64,000 nt of DNA. Origin: Telluria sp042683405 (GTDB lineage: Bacteria > Pseudomonadota > Gammaproteobacteria > Burkholderiales > Burkholderiaceae_D). Position 1 is the stretch's first letter; every line of letters begins with the position of its first letter. The stretch lies in NCBI RefSeq assembly GCF_042683405.1, contig NZ_JBHUJS010000006.1, forward strand, positions 62,001 to 126,000. Direction: 5' to 3'. This document shows, one piece after another, positions 35,476 to 44,717 of the stretch. The notes under the pieces are model-generated. The model ran no database searches. It was not told the origin of the DNA and saw only the letters and a list, made by a program, of their open reading frames with translations. The translations under genes and the position numbers were made by a program.

Positions 35476-38400
35476 TCAGCTGACGAGTTGTTTGATGGTT
35501 TGCTTGAGCTGGTTCACGCGCGCCTGCAGGTCCGGCATCGCGGCCGTGATGCGCAGCTTGTCCTGGCCGGCGAGCTTGATGTGGCGGTTCTTCTGGATCA
35601 GGGTGATGATCTTGATCGAGTCGATCGGCGGGTTCGGCATGAACTGCAGGTTGGCCGCCTCGCCATGCGCGTCGATCTTGACGATGCCGGCGCTGGTGGC
35701 AAGGATGCGCAGCCGGTGCGTCTCGATCAGTGCTTTGACGGCGTCGGGCAGCTTGCCGAAGCGGTCGATCAGCTCTTCCTGCATGTCGTCCACCTTGTCC
35801 AGCGTCTTGCAGTTCGCCAGGCGCTTGTAGACCGACAGGCGCTCGTGCACGTCGCCGCAGAAGTCTGACGGCAGCAGCGCCGGCACGTGCAGGTTGATTT
35901 CGGTGGTGGTGGCGAGCGGCGCCGCCAGGTCGGGCTCCTTGCCTGCCTTGAGCGAACGCACCGCCTCCTGCAGCATGTCGGTGTACATCTGGAAGCCCAC
36001 TTCCAGCATCTCGCCCGACTGGCTCTCGCCCAGCACCTCGCCCGCGCCGCGGATTTCCAGGTCGTGCATGGCGAGGTAGAAGCCGCTGCCCAGTTCTTCC
36101 ATCTGCTGGATCGCGTCGAGGCGGCGCTGCGCCTGCTTCGATAGGCTCATGACGTCGTTGACCAGCAGGTAGGCGTAGGCCTGGTGGTGCGAGCGCCCGA
36201 CGCGGCCGCGCAGCTGGTGCAGCTGCGCCAGGCCGAACTTGTCGGCGCGGTGCATGATGATGGTGTTCGCGGTCGGCACGTCGATGCCGGTCTCGATGAT
36301 CGTGGTGCACAGCAGGATGTTGTAGCGCTGCGTGACAAAATCGCGCATCACCCGCTCCAGGTCGCGCTCGTGCATCTGGCCGTGCGCGACGCCGATGCGC
36401 GCCTCGGGCAGCAGTTCCTCCAGCATCGCATGGCGGTTGGCGATCGTGTCCACCTCATTGTGCAGGAAGTAGATCTGGCCGCCGCGCTTGAGTTCGCGCA
36501 GGCAGGCTTCGCGGATGATGGAGCCGTCTTCGCTACGCACGAAGGTCTTGATCGCGAGGCGCTTCTGCGGCGCGGTCGCGATGACGGAAAAGTCGCGCAG
36601 TCCCTCCAGCGCCATGCCGAGCGTGCGCGGGATCGGGGTCGCGGTCAGCGTCAGCACGTCTACCTCGGCGCGCAGGGCCTTGAGCGCCTCCTTCTGGCGC
36701 ACGCCAAAGCGGTGTTCCTCGTCGATGATGACCAGGCCCAGGCGGGTGAACTTCACGTCCGGCGAAAGCAGCTTGTGGGTCCCAATCACGATGTCGACGG
36801 TGCCGTCGGCCATGCCCTTGATCGCGTTGTTGATCTCCTTGCCGGTGCGGAAGCGCGACAGCTCGGCGATGCGGACCGGCCAATCGGCGAAGCGGTCGGC
36901 GAAGGTTGCGGCATGCTGCTCGGCCAGCAGCGTGGTCGGCGCCAGGATGGCGACCTGCTTGCCGCCCATGACCGCGATGAAGGCGGCGCGCAGCGCCACC
37001 TCGGTCTTGCCGAAGCCGACGTCGCCGCAGACCAGCCGGTCCATCGGCTTACCGGAGGTCATGTCGCGGATGACGTTGTTGATCGCCTCGCGCTGGTCGG
37101 GCGTCTCCTCGAAGCCGAAGCTTTCGGCGAATGCCTCGTAGTCGTGCGCGGAATATTCGAACGCGTGGCCCTGGCGCGCGGCGCGGCGTGCGTACAGGTT
37201 GAGCAGTTCCGCCGCGGTGTCGCGCACCTGTTCGGCGGCCTTGCGCTTGGCTTTTTCCCACTGGCCGGAACCGAGCGAGTGCAGCGGGGCGTCCTCCGGC
37301 GAGGCGCCGGAATAGCGCGAGATGACGTGCAACTGCGATACCGGCACGTACAGCTTGGTGTCGCGCGCGTATTCGAGGTGCAGGAATTCGGTCTCGCCTT
37401 CGCCCAGGTCCATGCTGACCAGGCCCATGTAGCGGCCGATGCCGTGGTTGGCGTGCACCACCGGGTCCCCGATCTTGAGTTCCGACAGGTCGCGCACCAT
37501 CGATTCGACCTGGGTGACCGCCTCCTGCTTCTTCTTGCCGGTGCGGCGCACGCCGCCCGCGTACAGTTCGTTCTCGGTGATGAAAGCCAGTTCGGCGCCG
37601 TCGTCGCCCAGCAGGATGAAGCCCGACTGCAGCGGCGACACGCCTAGCGCTACGCGCGCGGACGAGACGCGGAAGCCTTCGAAGCCTTCGACCGGCGTGG
37701 TCGGCAGGTCGTACTCGTTGAAGTACTGCTGCAGCGTCTCGCGCCTGCCGTTGGAGTCGGCGCAGATCATGACGCGCCGGCCCGGCTGCATCAGGAACGC
37801 GCGCAGGTTGACCAGCGGGTCGTCGGCGCGGCGGTTGGCCGCGATGTTCGGGATTGGCGCGGTGATCGCGGACGGTTCGCCTTCGTCGGCCTTGCCGATC
37901 GCCCAGCGCCCGAACGGCTTGGCCTGCACGAAGAACTGCTCGTCGCCCAGGAACAGCTCGGACGGCTCGAGCAGCGGACGTTCGCGGTCGGCCTTGAGGA
38001 ATTTGTAGCGCGACTCGGTGTCGCTCCAGAAGCGCCGGATGGCCGCCTCGATGTCGCCCACGAACGCCAGGCTGGCCGCTTCGGGCAGATAGTCGAACAG
38101 AGTTGCGGTCTGCTCGAAGAACAGCGGCAGGTAGTATTCGATGCCGGCCGAGGCGATGCCCGCGCCGATATCCTTGTACACGACCGAGCGCGAAGGATCG
38201 CCTTCGAAACGCTCGCGCCAGCGGCTGCGGAACGCCGTGCGGGCCGCCTCGTCCATCGGGAATTCGCGGCCCGGCAGCAGGCGCACCTCGCGCACCGGAT
38301 ACAGCGAGCGCTGGGTGTCGGCATCGAATGTGCGAATGGTTTCGATCTCGTCGCCGAACAGGTCGAGGCGGTAGGGCAGCGCGGAGCCCATCGGGAACAG

Positions 38401-38922
38401 GTCGATCAGGCCGCCGCGCACCGAGTACTCGCCCGGGGACATCACCTGCGAGACGTGGGTGTAGCCGGCCAGCGTGAGCTGCGACTTGAGCGCGGCCTCG
38501 TCCAGCTTTTCGCCCTGCTTGAAAAAGAACGTGTAGGCCGCGAGGAAGGACGGCGGCGCCAGGCGCACCAGCGCGGTGGTAGCGGGGACGACCAGCACGT
38601 CGCACTGCCCGTTCTGGATTTCGTGCAGCGTCGCCAGGCGTTCCGACACCAGGTCCTGGTGCGGCGAGAACGCGTCATAGGGCAGCGTTTCCCAGTCCGG
38701 CAGCAGGCAGCACTTGAGCTTGTCCTCGGCGAACCACGGGATTTCATCCAGCAGGCGCTGGCCGTCGCTGGCCTGGGATACGAACACCACCAGCATCTGC
38801 TTCTTCGATTTCAGCTCCACTGCGGCCTGCGCGAGCGCATACGCGTCGGCCGACCCGTGCAGGGCAGGCAGCGCGAATCGGTGGCCGGGCTTGGGGAGGG
38901 ATTTTTTTAAATCGAAGGGCAT
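35476..38922 (-). CDS. mfd: Transcription-repair coupling factor Mfd
   Basis: The 1148-residue SF2 translocase removes stalled RNA polymerase and recruits UvrA. The N-terminal UvrB-like part (CCLLPDWETLPYDAFSPHQDL) is followed by the RNAP-interaction domain (VVHANHGIGRYMGL). The helicase has Walker A GDVGFGKTEVA (about 630) and DEEHRFGV (about 734). RIGVAHGQM and the C-terminal TRCF domain complete it. Full length. serB follows within two bases. Confidence 0.97.
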   Translation of the reverse strand: MPFDLKKSLPKPGHRFALPALHGSADAYALAQAAVELKSKKQMLVVFVSQASDGQRLLDEIPWFAEDKLKCCLLPDWETLPYDAFSPHQDLVSERLATLHEIQNGQCDVLVVPATTALVRLAPPSFLAAYTFFFKQGEKLDEAALKSQLTLAGYTHVSQVMSPGEYSVRGGLIDLFPMGSALPYRLDLFGDEIETIRTFDADTQRSLYPVREVRLLPGREFPMDEAARTAFRSRWRERFEGDPSRSVVYKDIGAGIASAGIEYYLPLFFEQTATLFDYLPEAASLAFVGDIEAAIRRFWSDTESRYKFLKADRERPLLEPSELFLGDEQFFVQAKPFGRWAIGKADEGEPSAITAPIPNIAANRRADDPLVNLRAFLMQPGRRVMICADSNGRRETLQQYFNEYDLPTTPVEGFEGFRVSSARVALGVSPLQSGFILLGDDGAELAFITENELYAGGVRRTGKKKQEAVTQVESMVRDLSELKIGDPVVHANHGIGRYMGLVSMDLGEGETEFLHLEYARDTKLYVPVSQLHVISRYSGASPEDAPLHSLGSGQWEKAKRKAAEQVRDTAAELLNLYARRAARQGHAFEYSAHDYEAFAESFGFEETPDQREAINNVIRDMTSGKPMDRLVCGDVGFGKTEVALRAAFIAVMGGKQVAILAPTTLLAEQHAATFADRFADWPVRIAELSRFRTGKEINNAIKGMADGTVDIVIGTHKLLSPDVKFTRLGLVIIDEEHRFGVRQKEALKALRAEVDVLTLTATPIPRTLGMALEGLRDFSVIATAPQKRLAIKTFVRSEDGSIIREACLRELKRGGQIYFLHNEVDTIANRHAMLEELLPEARIGVAHGQMHERDLERVMRDFVTQRYNILLCTTIIETGIDVPTANTIIMHRADKFGLAQLHQLRGRVGRSHHQAYAYLLVNDVMSLSKQAQRRLDAIQQMEELGSGFYLAMHDLEIRGAGEVLGESQSGEMLEVGFQMYTDMLQEAVRSLKAGKEPDLAAPLATTTEINLHVPALLPSDFCGDVHERLSVYKRLANCKTLDKVDDMQEELIDRFGKLPDAVKALIETHRLRILATSAGIVKIDAHGEAANLQFMPNPPIDSIKIITLIQKNRHIKLAGQDKLRITAAMPDLQARVNQLKQTIKQLVS

Positions 38923-38977
38923 GCAGGGACTTGGCGAGTGTGAATCGGGGAGTTGTCAATTATATGACAAGGTCCTC

Positions 38978-39919
38978 TCAGGCGTTGTTCGCGCGCCGGT
39001 TGGCCACGCCGAACGGGACATGCACCATCGGGACGTTGGCGCCACTCGGGCGCAGGTGCGTCAGCTGGTCGTCGAAGAAGATATGCGGACGGAACACCGA
39101 CAGCACGCGCGACTTGTCCATGCCGCCCAGGAAGAAGGTTTCGTTGGCCGAGACGCCCCAGCTTTTCAGGGTGTTGACCATGCGCTCGTGCGAGGGCGCA
39201 TTGCGGGCGGTGATGATGGCGATGCGCAGGATCTTGCGGTAGCCAGGATCGCGGCGCGCGCGCCGCTCTTCGATGCGCTGCATCAGCGCCAGGCGCTGGA
39301 ACATGTCCGCCAGTGGCCCGGGGCTGTGCGGCCGCGCCATATGGGTGGTCTCGTGGGCGTGGAATTCGTCGAGGTCGTTGTTCCTCTTGAAGATGGTTTC
39401 CGATTCGTCGTCCGCGATCACGCCGTCGAAGTCGAATGCCACGCGCAGTTCGATGTCCTCGTCCTCATCGGCGATCGGGGAGGGCAGCACCAGGCCGGCC
39501 GAGTAGCCTGCGTCGATCGCCTTGCGCACGTCCTCTTCGTTCGCGGACAGGAACAGCGATGCGTTGAAGGCGGGCAGGTACTCGAAGGCCGATTTGCCGG
39601 TCATGAAGGTGGCGCGCGTGATGTCCAGGCCATAGGCGGCGATCGAACGCATGACGCGCAGGCCCGTCTCCGGCGAGTTGCGCGACAGGAGCACGACCTC
39701 CACCGGCGACTGGCGCGGGAAGCACTTGTTGATGCTCAGGAAGCGGCGGATGAAGGGGAAGGCCACCCCCTTGCCCAGCAGCGTGTCGATGTGCTGTTCC
39801 TGGTAGCGGCGGTATTGTTCCGGCCCGCTCTCCAGGTAGACCCTGTGCGATTCAGACAGGTCGAACAGGGCGCTGGAGGCTACCCCGATCACGAGTTTAT
39901 GTTCGATCTGGAAGGGCAT
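38978..39919 (-). CDS. 5'-nucleotidase (NT5C1-like, PF06189 type)
   Basis: The 313-residue protein starts at ATG 39919, sharing one base with the HDOD stop. FDFDGVIADDESETIF, LSRNSPETGLRVMRSI, FMTGKSAFEYL and IITARNAPSHERM match the bacterial 5'-nucleotidase family related to animal cytosolic NT5C1, with HAD-type acidic residues. It should remove phosphate from AMP or IMP-like nucleotides. It is the last of five tightly packed minus-strand genes (44648 to 38978). A role in nucleotide signalling is a guess from context. Confidence 0.85.
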   Translation of the reverse strand: MPFQIEHKLVIGVASSALFDLSESHRVYLESGPEQYRRYQEQHIDTLLGKGVAFPFIRRFLSINKCFPRQSPVEVVLLSRNSPETGLRVMRSIAAYGLDITRATFMTGKSAFEYLPAFNASLFLSANEEDVRKAIDAGYSAGLVLPSPIADEDEDIELRVAFDFDGVIADDESETIFKRNNDLDEFHAHETTHMARPHSPGPLADMFQRLALMQRIEERRARRDPGYRKILRIAIITARNAPSHERMVNTLKSWGVSANETFFLGGMDKSRVLSVFRPHIFFDDQLTHLRPSGANVPMVHVPFGVANRRANNA

Positions 39920-40911
39920 CAGCCGGGTTCCTTGTCCTTGAGTTTGTCGAAGCACTGCAATTCGGTCGCGTCCATGCCCGCGCGCGCGGCGTCGATGCCG
40001 ACCCGCCCGCTGTCCGCCAGCAGCCGCAGCTTGCTGATGCGGTCCGCCTTGCCCAGCGCTTGCGCCAGCGGCGGGCCGTCCGCTTCGCCCGCCTGCGCGA
40101 TGGCCGTCACCACGTTGGGCGGAAAGTCCCACAGCATCGCGATGCGCGCCGAGATCATGCGCGCATAGCCGAACAGGCCGCGGCAGAACTGCGCGGAACC
40201 GGGCAGCACGGCCTTGTCGCCGAAACCCTGGTCGATCATGCGGAAGGCCACGATCAGGCCGACATTCTCCATCAGGCCGGCGAGGTAGGCTTCGAACGGT
40301 TCTGCGCCATGCTCGTAGGCCAGCATGCTGGCGGCGAGCGCACATTTTTCGGCCTGCGCCCAGATCGGCGGGGCCGACAGGCGCGCGAGGCGTCCGCTCT
40401 GCTGGCTGATGACCGGGCGGAAGGCGACGCGCGCCAGCAGCATGCGCAGGCCGTTCTGCCCCAGCATCAGCACGGCGGCTTCGAGGTTGCGCACCGGCGT
40501 GGCAGGCGAGTAGTAGGAGCTGTTCGCTTCGCGGATGACTTCACCTACCAGCACCACGTCCTGGGCGATCTGGCGCGCGAGGTCGGAGCCGGACAGGCTG
40601 GTGTCGCGCAGGCTGCGCAGCAGCGGCGGGATCACCGCGGGTACGCGCGGGACCAGGCTTGCGGCGCTATCGGGGGCCTTCACGAGCCGCAGCAGCGACT
40701 CCAGGATCAGCTGTTCGGTCGCGGCAGGTACGTCCTCGTGTGGGTCGCCGGCCACCAGGCAGTAAAACGCCGCATTGATGTCGCCGGCCGATGCGCGGAC
40801 GCCCTGCGCCTGCACTGCTGCCGGCCGCACGGGCTCGCTGGCCCGCGTGTCGGCTGGCGCAATGGCGTCGCTGCGCCGTCCGAACAGGCGCGAGATCAGT
40901 CCTTTTAGCAT
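39919..40911 (-). CDS. HDOD-domain signalling protein
   Basis: The 330-residue protein starts MLKGLISRLFGRRSDA. An HDOD domain spans about residues 90-290: VPAVIPPLLRSLRDTSLSGSDLARQIAQDVVLVGEVIREANSS in pattern, NLEAAVLMLGQNGLRMLLAR, and AYLAGLMENVGLIVAF in place of a true HD pair. HDOD proteins are catalytically dead HD relatives linked to second-messenger and motility control. It follows the binding protein gene after 10 bases and overlaps the nucleotidase gene. Confidence 0.87.
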   Translation of the reverse strand: MLKGLISRLFGRRSDAIAPADTRASEPVRPAAVQAQGVRASAGDINAAFYCLVAGDPHEDVPAATEQLILESLLRLVKAPDSAASLVPRVPAVIPPLLRSLRDTSLSGSDLARQIAQDVVLVGEVIREANSSYYSPATPVRNLEAAVLMLGQNGLRMLLARVAFRPVISQQSGRLARLSAPPIWAQAEKCALAASMLAYEHGAEPFEAYLAGLMENVGLIVAFRMIDQGFGDKAVLPGSAQFCRGLFGYARMISARIAMLWDFPPNVVTAIAQAGEADGPPLAQALGKADRISKLRLLADSGRVGIDAARAGMDATELQCFDKLKDKEPG

Positions 40912-40921
40912 TCCGGCAATT

Positions 40922-41917
40922 CTACCCGAGCGCGTGGCGCAGGACTTCGGCGCGGGCCAGCATGGCCATCGGCGGATACAGGTCGAGTGCGGCGGCGGCC
41001 GACATGTTGATGATGAGCGAAGGCCGCGCCAGCGTATCGGCGCGTACCTGCGCAGGCGCCACGCCGCCCAGCAGCACGGCTGCGGCCTTGCGCGCCGTGA
41101 GCCGGCCAAGGCTCTCCAGGCCGGCCGCGAGTCCGAACAGCGCCTGGCCGTCGCGCAGCACCTGCTCGTTGGGGGAGAAGGTGGCGAGGCGGTGGGCGGT
41201 CGCGGCCTGCATCACCGCGCGCCGGTGGTCCACCATGAACTGTTCGCTGCCCGTATAGAGCGCCTGGGCTCCCTGGCGCGCGATGGCGGCTACCAGTGCG
41301 GGCAGGCTGCTGGCGATCGGGGCGCCGTTGCGGTCCAGCGGCGGATGCCGCTCGATCAGCTCGAAGCCATGGCGGGCGCCGAGCGCGCGCAGGCGCGCCA
41401 CCGTGCGCATCGCGCCTTCGCTGGCCGGGTTGGCGATCACGGCGATGCGGTTGAAGGGGCGATAGGAGCGCATGGCCGCCACCTGCTGGTCGAGCGGAAC
41501 TTCCGCCGTGGTGCCGGTCACGTTGCGGCCACGCTCCGGTCCTGCCAGGGCCGGGGCATCGTATTCGGACAAGCCGGCGAACACCACGGGGATGTCGGTG
41601 ACGTGCCGGGCCGGATCGGCGGGAGGGATGCCGGCCACCGCAAGCGTAACCGCGGCGCCGGACGTGTAGATCAGGTCCGTGCCGCGCGAGCGCGCCTCGC
41701 GCAGGATTGCGGGAATGCGCACCATGCCGGCGCCGGCCTCGCGCATGGTGAATTCCGCGTCGATCGGCAGTTCGGCGAAGTAGGCGCGGAAACCGCGCTC
41801 CAGCGCCGACTCCGGTCCGGGCAGGATCATGCAGATGCGCGCGCGGCGCGGGGCGGCCGCCAGAGGCATGGCGGCCAGGGCCAGGGCGCCGCCGAGGAAG
41901 GTGCGGCGCGCCGTCAT
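40922..41917 (-). CDS. Periplasmic binding protein of the PF04392/TrpX type, no ABC partner
   Basis: The 331-residue protein has a Tat-like signal (MTARRTFLGGALALAAMPLAAA, RRTFL) and no lipobox. The body fits ABC substrate-binding proteins of the DUF534/TrpX kind: TDIPVVFAGLSEYDAPALAG, NVTGTTAEVPLDQQVAAMRS, IAVIANPASEGA and MVDHRRAVMQAA. Such proteins normally go with a permease and ATPase; here the neighbour is an MFS fusion. The start overlaps that gene's stop (ATGA). It may feed a ligand signal to the fused sensor; this is inference. Confidence 0.83.
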   Translation of the reverse strand: MTARRTFLGGALALAAMPLAAAPRRARICMILPGPESALERGFRAYFAELPIDAEFTMREAGAGMVRIPAILREARSRGTDLIYTSGAAVTLAVAGIPPADPARHVTDIPVVFAGLSEYDAPALAGPERGRNVTGTTAEVPLDQQVAAMRSYRPFNRIAVIANPASEGAMRTVARLRALGARHGFELIERHPPLDRNGAPIASSLPALVAAIARQGAQALYTGSEQFMVDHRRAVMQAATAHRLATFSPNEQVLRDGQALFGLAAGLESLGRLTARKAAAVLLGGVAPAQVRADTLARPSLIINMSAAAALDLYPPMAMLARAEVLRHALG

Positions 41918-43917
41918 CGTGGGCTCCGGTGCGAGAGCAAATAGGCACTGAGGCCCGTGAGCGCCGCGGCTGCGGCAACCAGGCACGCCAGCGCCACCAT
42001 GGCCTTGCGCGGACCGGCGAGCGTGAACAGTGCGGCCGCGCACAGCGGGCCGGCGACGAAGGCCAGGCCCTCGGCAAACACCAGCGCGGGCGGCGTGTCG
42101 ATGTCGCCGCGCCGCAGCATGGCGCTGCGCATGCTGCGCGAGACGATCGCCAGCTGCGCGCCGCCCGCCAGCACCGCGCCGAATCCGAGCAGCAGGAGGC
42201 CGGCCAGCTGGCGCGCAGGATATGCCGCCTGGCCGGCGAAGGGCAGCGACCCGGCGATGGCCAGCGCGCAGCCGACCAGGCCGAGCAGCCAGTAGGACGA
42301 GGTGCGCCAGGCGCGCAGGCGCGCGAACAGGGCCGCCAGCGCGAGCGCGGCGCCGAGTGCAAGGAAGTAGCGGCCCGCGCCCGCGGGGCCATGGCGCATC
42401 AGGATCAGCCACGACGGGACCGCGAATGCGAACAGGGCGCCGAACAGGAAACGCTGCGAGCCGCTTGCCACGGTCCACATCAAGAGCAGCATGTGGTCGT
42501 GTCCCGCATCCGCGCGGCGCGGCGGGGCCGGCAGCAGCACAACGGGCGCGCGCTGCATGCGGGCAGGGCGGCCCTCCAGCAGAGGCAAGGCGGCCAGGAC
42601 GGCGAGCAGCATCAATGCTGCCGCGAGCGCGAACACCGTGCGCGCGCTGGTGGCCTCGGCCAGGATGCCGCCAAGGGCCGGGCCGCAGGTTTCCGCCGCC
42701 AGCAGCGCGGCGGCAACCATCGCCAGGCGGGCATTGGCATTGCGGCGCTCCTGGCTGTGCGCGTCGATGCGGGTGCAGGCGCGCAGCATCATGGCGAACC
42801 CCGCGCCTTGCGTGGCACGCGCGATCACCAGCACGGCGTAGTCGGGCACCCACGCACAGGCAGCAAACCCGATGCCCGCGACCAGTGCGCCGGCAGCGTA
42901 GGTGCGCAGTGCGCCGAACTGCGCGTGCCAGTCGCGCGCCATTGGCGATGCCAGCACCAGCCCGGCAAATGCCGCCGATGCGGGCAGCGCCTGAGCCAGC
43001 GCACCGGGCAGCGGTAACGGCGCCAGACTGGCGAGGGCGGCGGCGTAGGAAGGCAGGAAGGTCCGGGACAGCGCTTCGCCGAACAGGAACAGGAACGCAA
43101 GCAGGCGCATCACAATGCTGCGGTCGCGCACCAGGTCGCGCGCGAAGCCGCCCTCGGCGAAGCGGTAGCTCACGCGCAGCTGGCGGATCGCCGGGTGCAG
43201 CGACTTGCGGCGCAGCGCGGCAGGCATGCGGTTTAGTTCGAAGAACGCCTGGTTCAGGCGCGCCTGCATCGCGTTGGCCGCTTCGGTCATGACGCCGGGA
43301 CCGGCGCGGTAGCGGAAGTCGCCGCTGCCCATGCGCCCGAGCAGCTCGGCGAGCTGGCGCAGCGGGGCCACGAACCTGAGCGTCAGCGCGAACCAGGCCA
43401 GTTCCAGCGCGAGCAGCACGCTGGCGAATGCGATCACCGCCCCGTCGATGCGCGCGGCCGCCATGCGCGAGCTGATGAAGCGGCGGTCCACGCCGACGTG
43501 GACCTGCGCGTACGAGACGTAGCGCCGCTCCACGCTGCGCACCGAGGTGACGTACTGTTCCGGCGCCAGCACCTCGCCTCCGCGGCCGGAACGCACCAGC
43601 GGCTTGCCGGCGTTGTCGGCCAGGATGATGTAGGCCAGGTCGGGATTGTCGGCCAGGGTCTGGTCGAAGTACTGCTGGATGCCTTCCACCTTCTCCCAAG
43701 GCACGCCGGAGGCCATGGCGCGCGTGAGGTTGCGCGCCAGCGCCAGGCCGGTGTTCTGCGCCTTGCTCTGCAGCGCCGGCACCAGGAACTCGTCGGCCAG
43801 TGCCTGCGCATACAGTGACAGCGCAGCGTGGCACACCAGGATGGCCAGTGCCAGCCAGGCGAGCACGCGCCGCACCGCCGGCACGTACAGTCCGGGACCG
43901 CGGCGCGCCAGCTGCAT
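41914..43917 (-). CDS. Cache-like sensor/HAMP fused to MFS transporter
   Basis: The 667-residue protein has an unusual layout. A first helix (about 19-41) leads to a periplasmic domain of about 115 residues with a Cache/PAS-like AYIILADNAGKPLVRS. A second helix (about 160-180) leads to a HAMP-like linker (about 181-235). Ten or more helices of an MFS transporter follow from about residue 268, with the cytoplasmic-loop-like MLRACTRIDAHSQERRNANAR. The chosen start ATG 43917 shares one base with the upstream stop; a GTG at 43920 is possible. The sensor may gate transport, or the MFS part may act as a receptor. Confidence 0.83.
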   Translation of the reverse strand: MQLARRGPGLYVPAVRRVLAWLALAILVCHAALSLYAQALADEFLVPALQSKAQNTGLALARNLTRAMASGVPWEKVEGIQQYFDQTLADNPDLAYIILADNAGKPLVRSGRGGEVLAPEQYVTSVRSVERRYVSYAQVHVGVDRRFISSRMAAARIDGAVIAFASVLLALELAWFALTLRFVAPLRQLAELLGRMGSGDFRYRAGPGVMTEAANAMQARLNQAFFELNRMPAALRRKSLHPAIRQLRVSYRFAEGGFARDLVRDRSIVMRLLAFLFLFGEALSRTFLPSYAAALASLAPLPLPGALAQALPASAAFAGLVLASPMARDWHAQFGALRTYAAGALVAGIGFAACAWVPDYAVLVIARATQGAGFAMMLRACTRIDAHSQERRNANARLAMVAAALLAAETCGPALGGILAEATSARTVFALAAALMLLAVLAALPLLEGRPARMQRAPVVLLPAPPRRADAGHDHMLLLMWTVASGSQRFLFGALFAFAVPSWLILMRHGPAGAGRYFLALGAALALAALFARLRAWRTSSYWLLGLVGCALAIAGSLPFAGQAAYPARQLAGLLLLGFGAVLAGGAQLAIVSRSMRSAMLRRGDIDTPPALVFAEGLAFVAGPLCAAALFTLAGPRKAMVALACLVAAAAALTGLSAYLLSHRSPR

Positions 43918-44648
43918 CACCGCGCGGCCTCCGGCTGCGACACCACATGGCGCGCGGCCGTCAGTTCGACCAGGGCGGTGGCCGAGGTTTGGTTGACCTT
44001 GTCAACCAGTTCCGCCAGTTCGGTTTCGGTGCCGGCCGGGATGCGGCTGGCGCCCACGGCCCTGTCCACCTGCGCGCCGAGCGCCGCGCGGCGCCGTTCG
44101 AGCGTGCGCAGCCCGGCCACGAAAGCCATTGTCGAGAGCACGGTCAGCGCGGCTGCGGCCAGCGCCAGGCGCAGCACCAGCGCGCGCATGATCTGGTCGT
44201 GGGCGCGGTTGGAGTAGCGTACCAGCAGCGTCCCGGCCCGAACGCCGTAGTTATAGGTGAGGGTGGTCGCGGCGGTGATGGCATCGGGGCCGCGCTGGAA
44301 GCCGGCGCCCTGCCGCAGTGACGCCGGGGGCAGCGGCTCGCCCGTGTGGAACAGCCGGCGCCCGTTCGCCCCCAGCACGGTCAGGGAAAGGATGTCGGGA
44401 TCCTGGCGCGCTTCGGCGTCCAGCGCGGCCTGCGCATTGGCCAGTCGGTCGATCGCGAAGCCCCGGTCCAGGCTCTTTTCGAAATCGGTCTGCAGGTCGG
44501 CCAGCGTGAAGCGCAGCCGCGACGCTTCCACCTGCGCCAGCGTCTGTTCCAGCCGCACGCCATACATGGTTGCAGCCAGTCCGAAGGCCAGTGCACAGGT
44601 CGCGGCAAACAGCGCCGCCAGGCCGGCGTGGGATCGAGCGAGGGACAT
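43917..44648 (-). CDS. Two-helix sensor-like membrane protein without output domain
   Basis: The 243-residue protein has helix 1 (about 9-29), a periplasmic domain of about 110 residues with ILSLTVLGANGRRLFHTGEP (Cache-like), helix 2 (about 153-173) and a cytoplasmic coiled tail of about 70 residues. There is no kinase, cyclase or methyl-accepting part. It opens a five-gene unit and its stop overlaps the MFS fusion start. It resembles the N-terminal half of that fusion, so the two may pair through their HAMP-like or coiled segments. Confidence 0.75.
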   Translation of the reverse strand: MSLARSHAGLAALFAATCALAFGLAATMYGVRLEQTLAQVEASRLRFTLADLQTDFEKSLDRGFAIDRLANAQAALDAEARQDPDILSLTVLGANGRRLFHTGEPLPPASLRQGAGFQRGPDAITAATTLTYNYGVRAGTLLVRYSNRAHDQIMRALVLRLALAAAALTVLSTMAFVAGLRTLERRRAALGAQVDRAVGASRIPAGTETELAELVDKVNQTSATALVELTAARHVVSQPEAAR

Positions 44649-44717
44649 GGGGCGACAAAGTTATTCTCTTGGAAACAAGTGTACATTGTTCCCAAGCACG
44701 ATGCCGCACCGGCGCGC

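Noticed and set aside
36184..37647. Plus-strand open frame opposite mfd
   Set aside because: Mfd is complete and highly conserved on the minus strand; the other frame has no motif.
41918..43948. N-terminal extension of the binding protein frame (1008 codons in total)
   Set aside because: Only the last 331 residues have a signal peptide and family motifs; the rest is antiphase to the MFS fusion.
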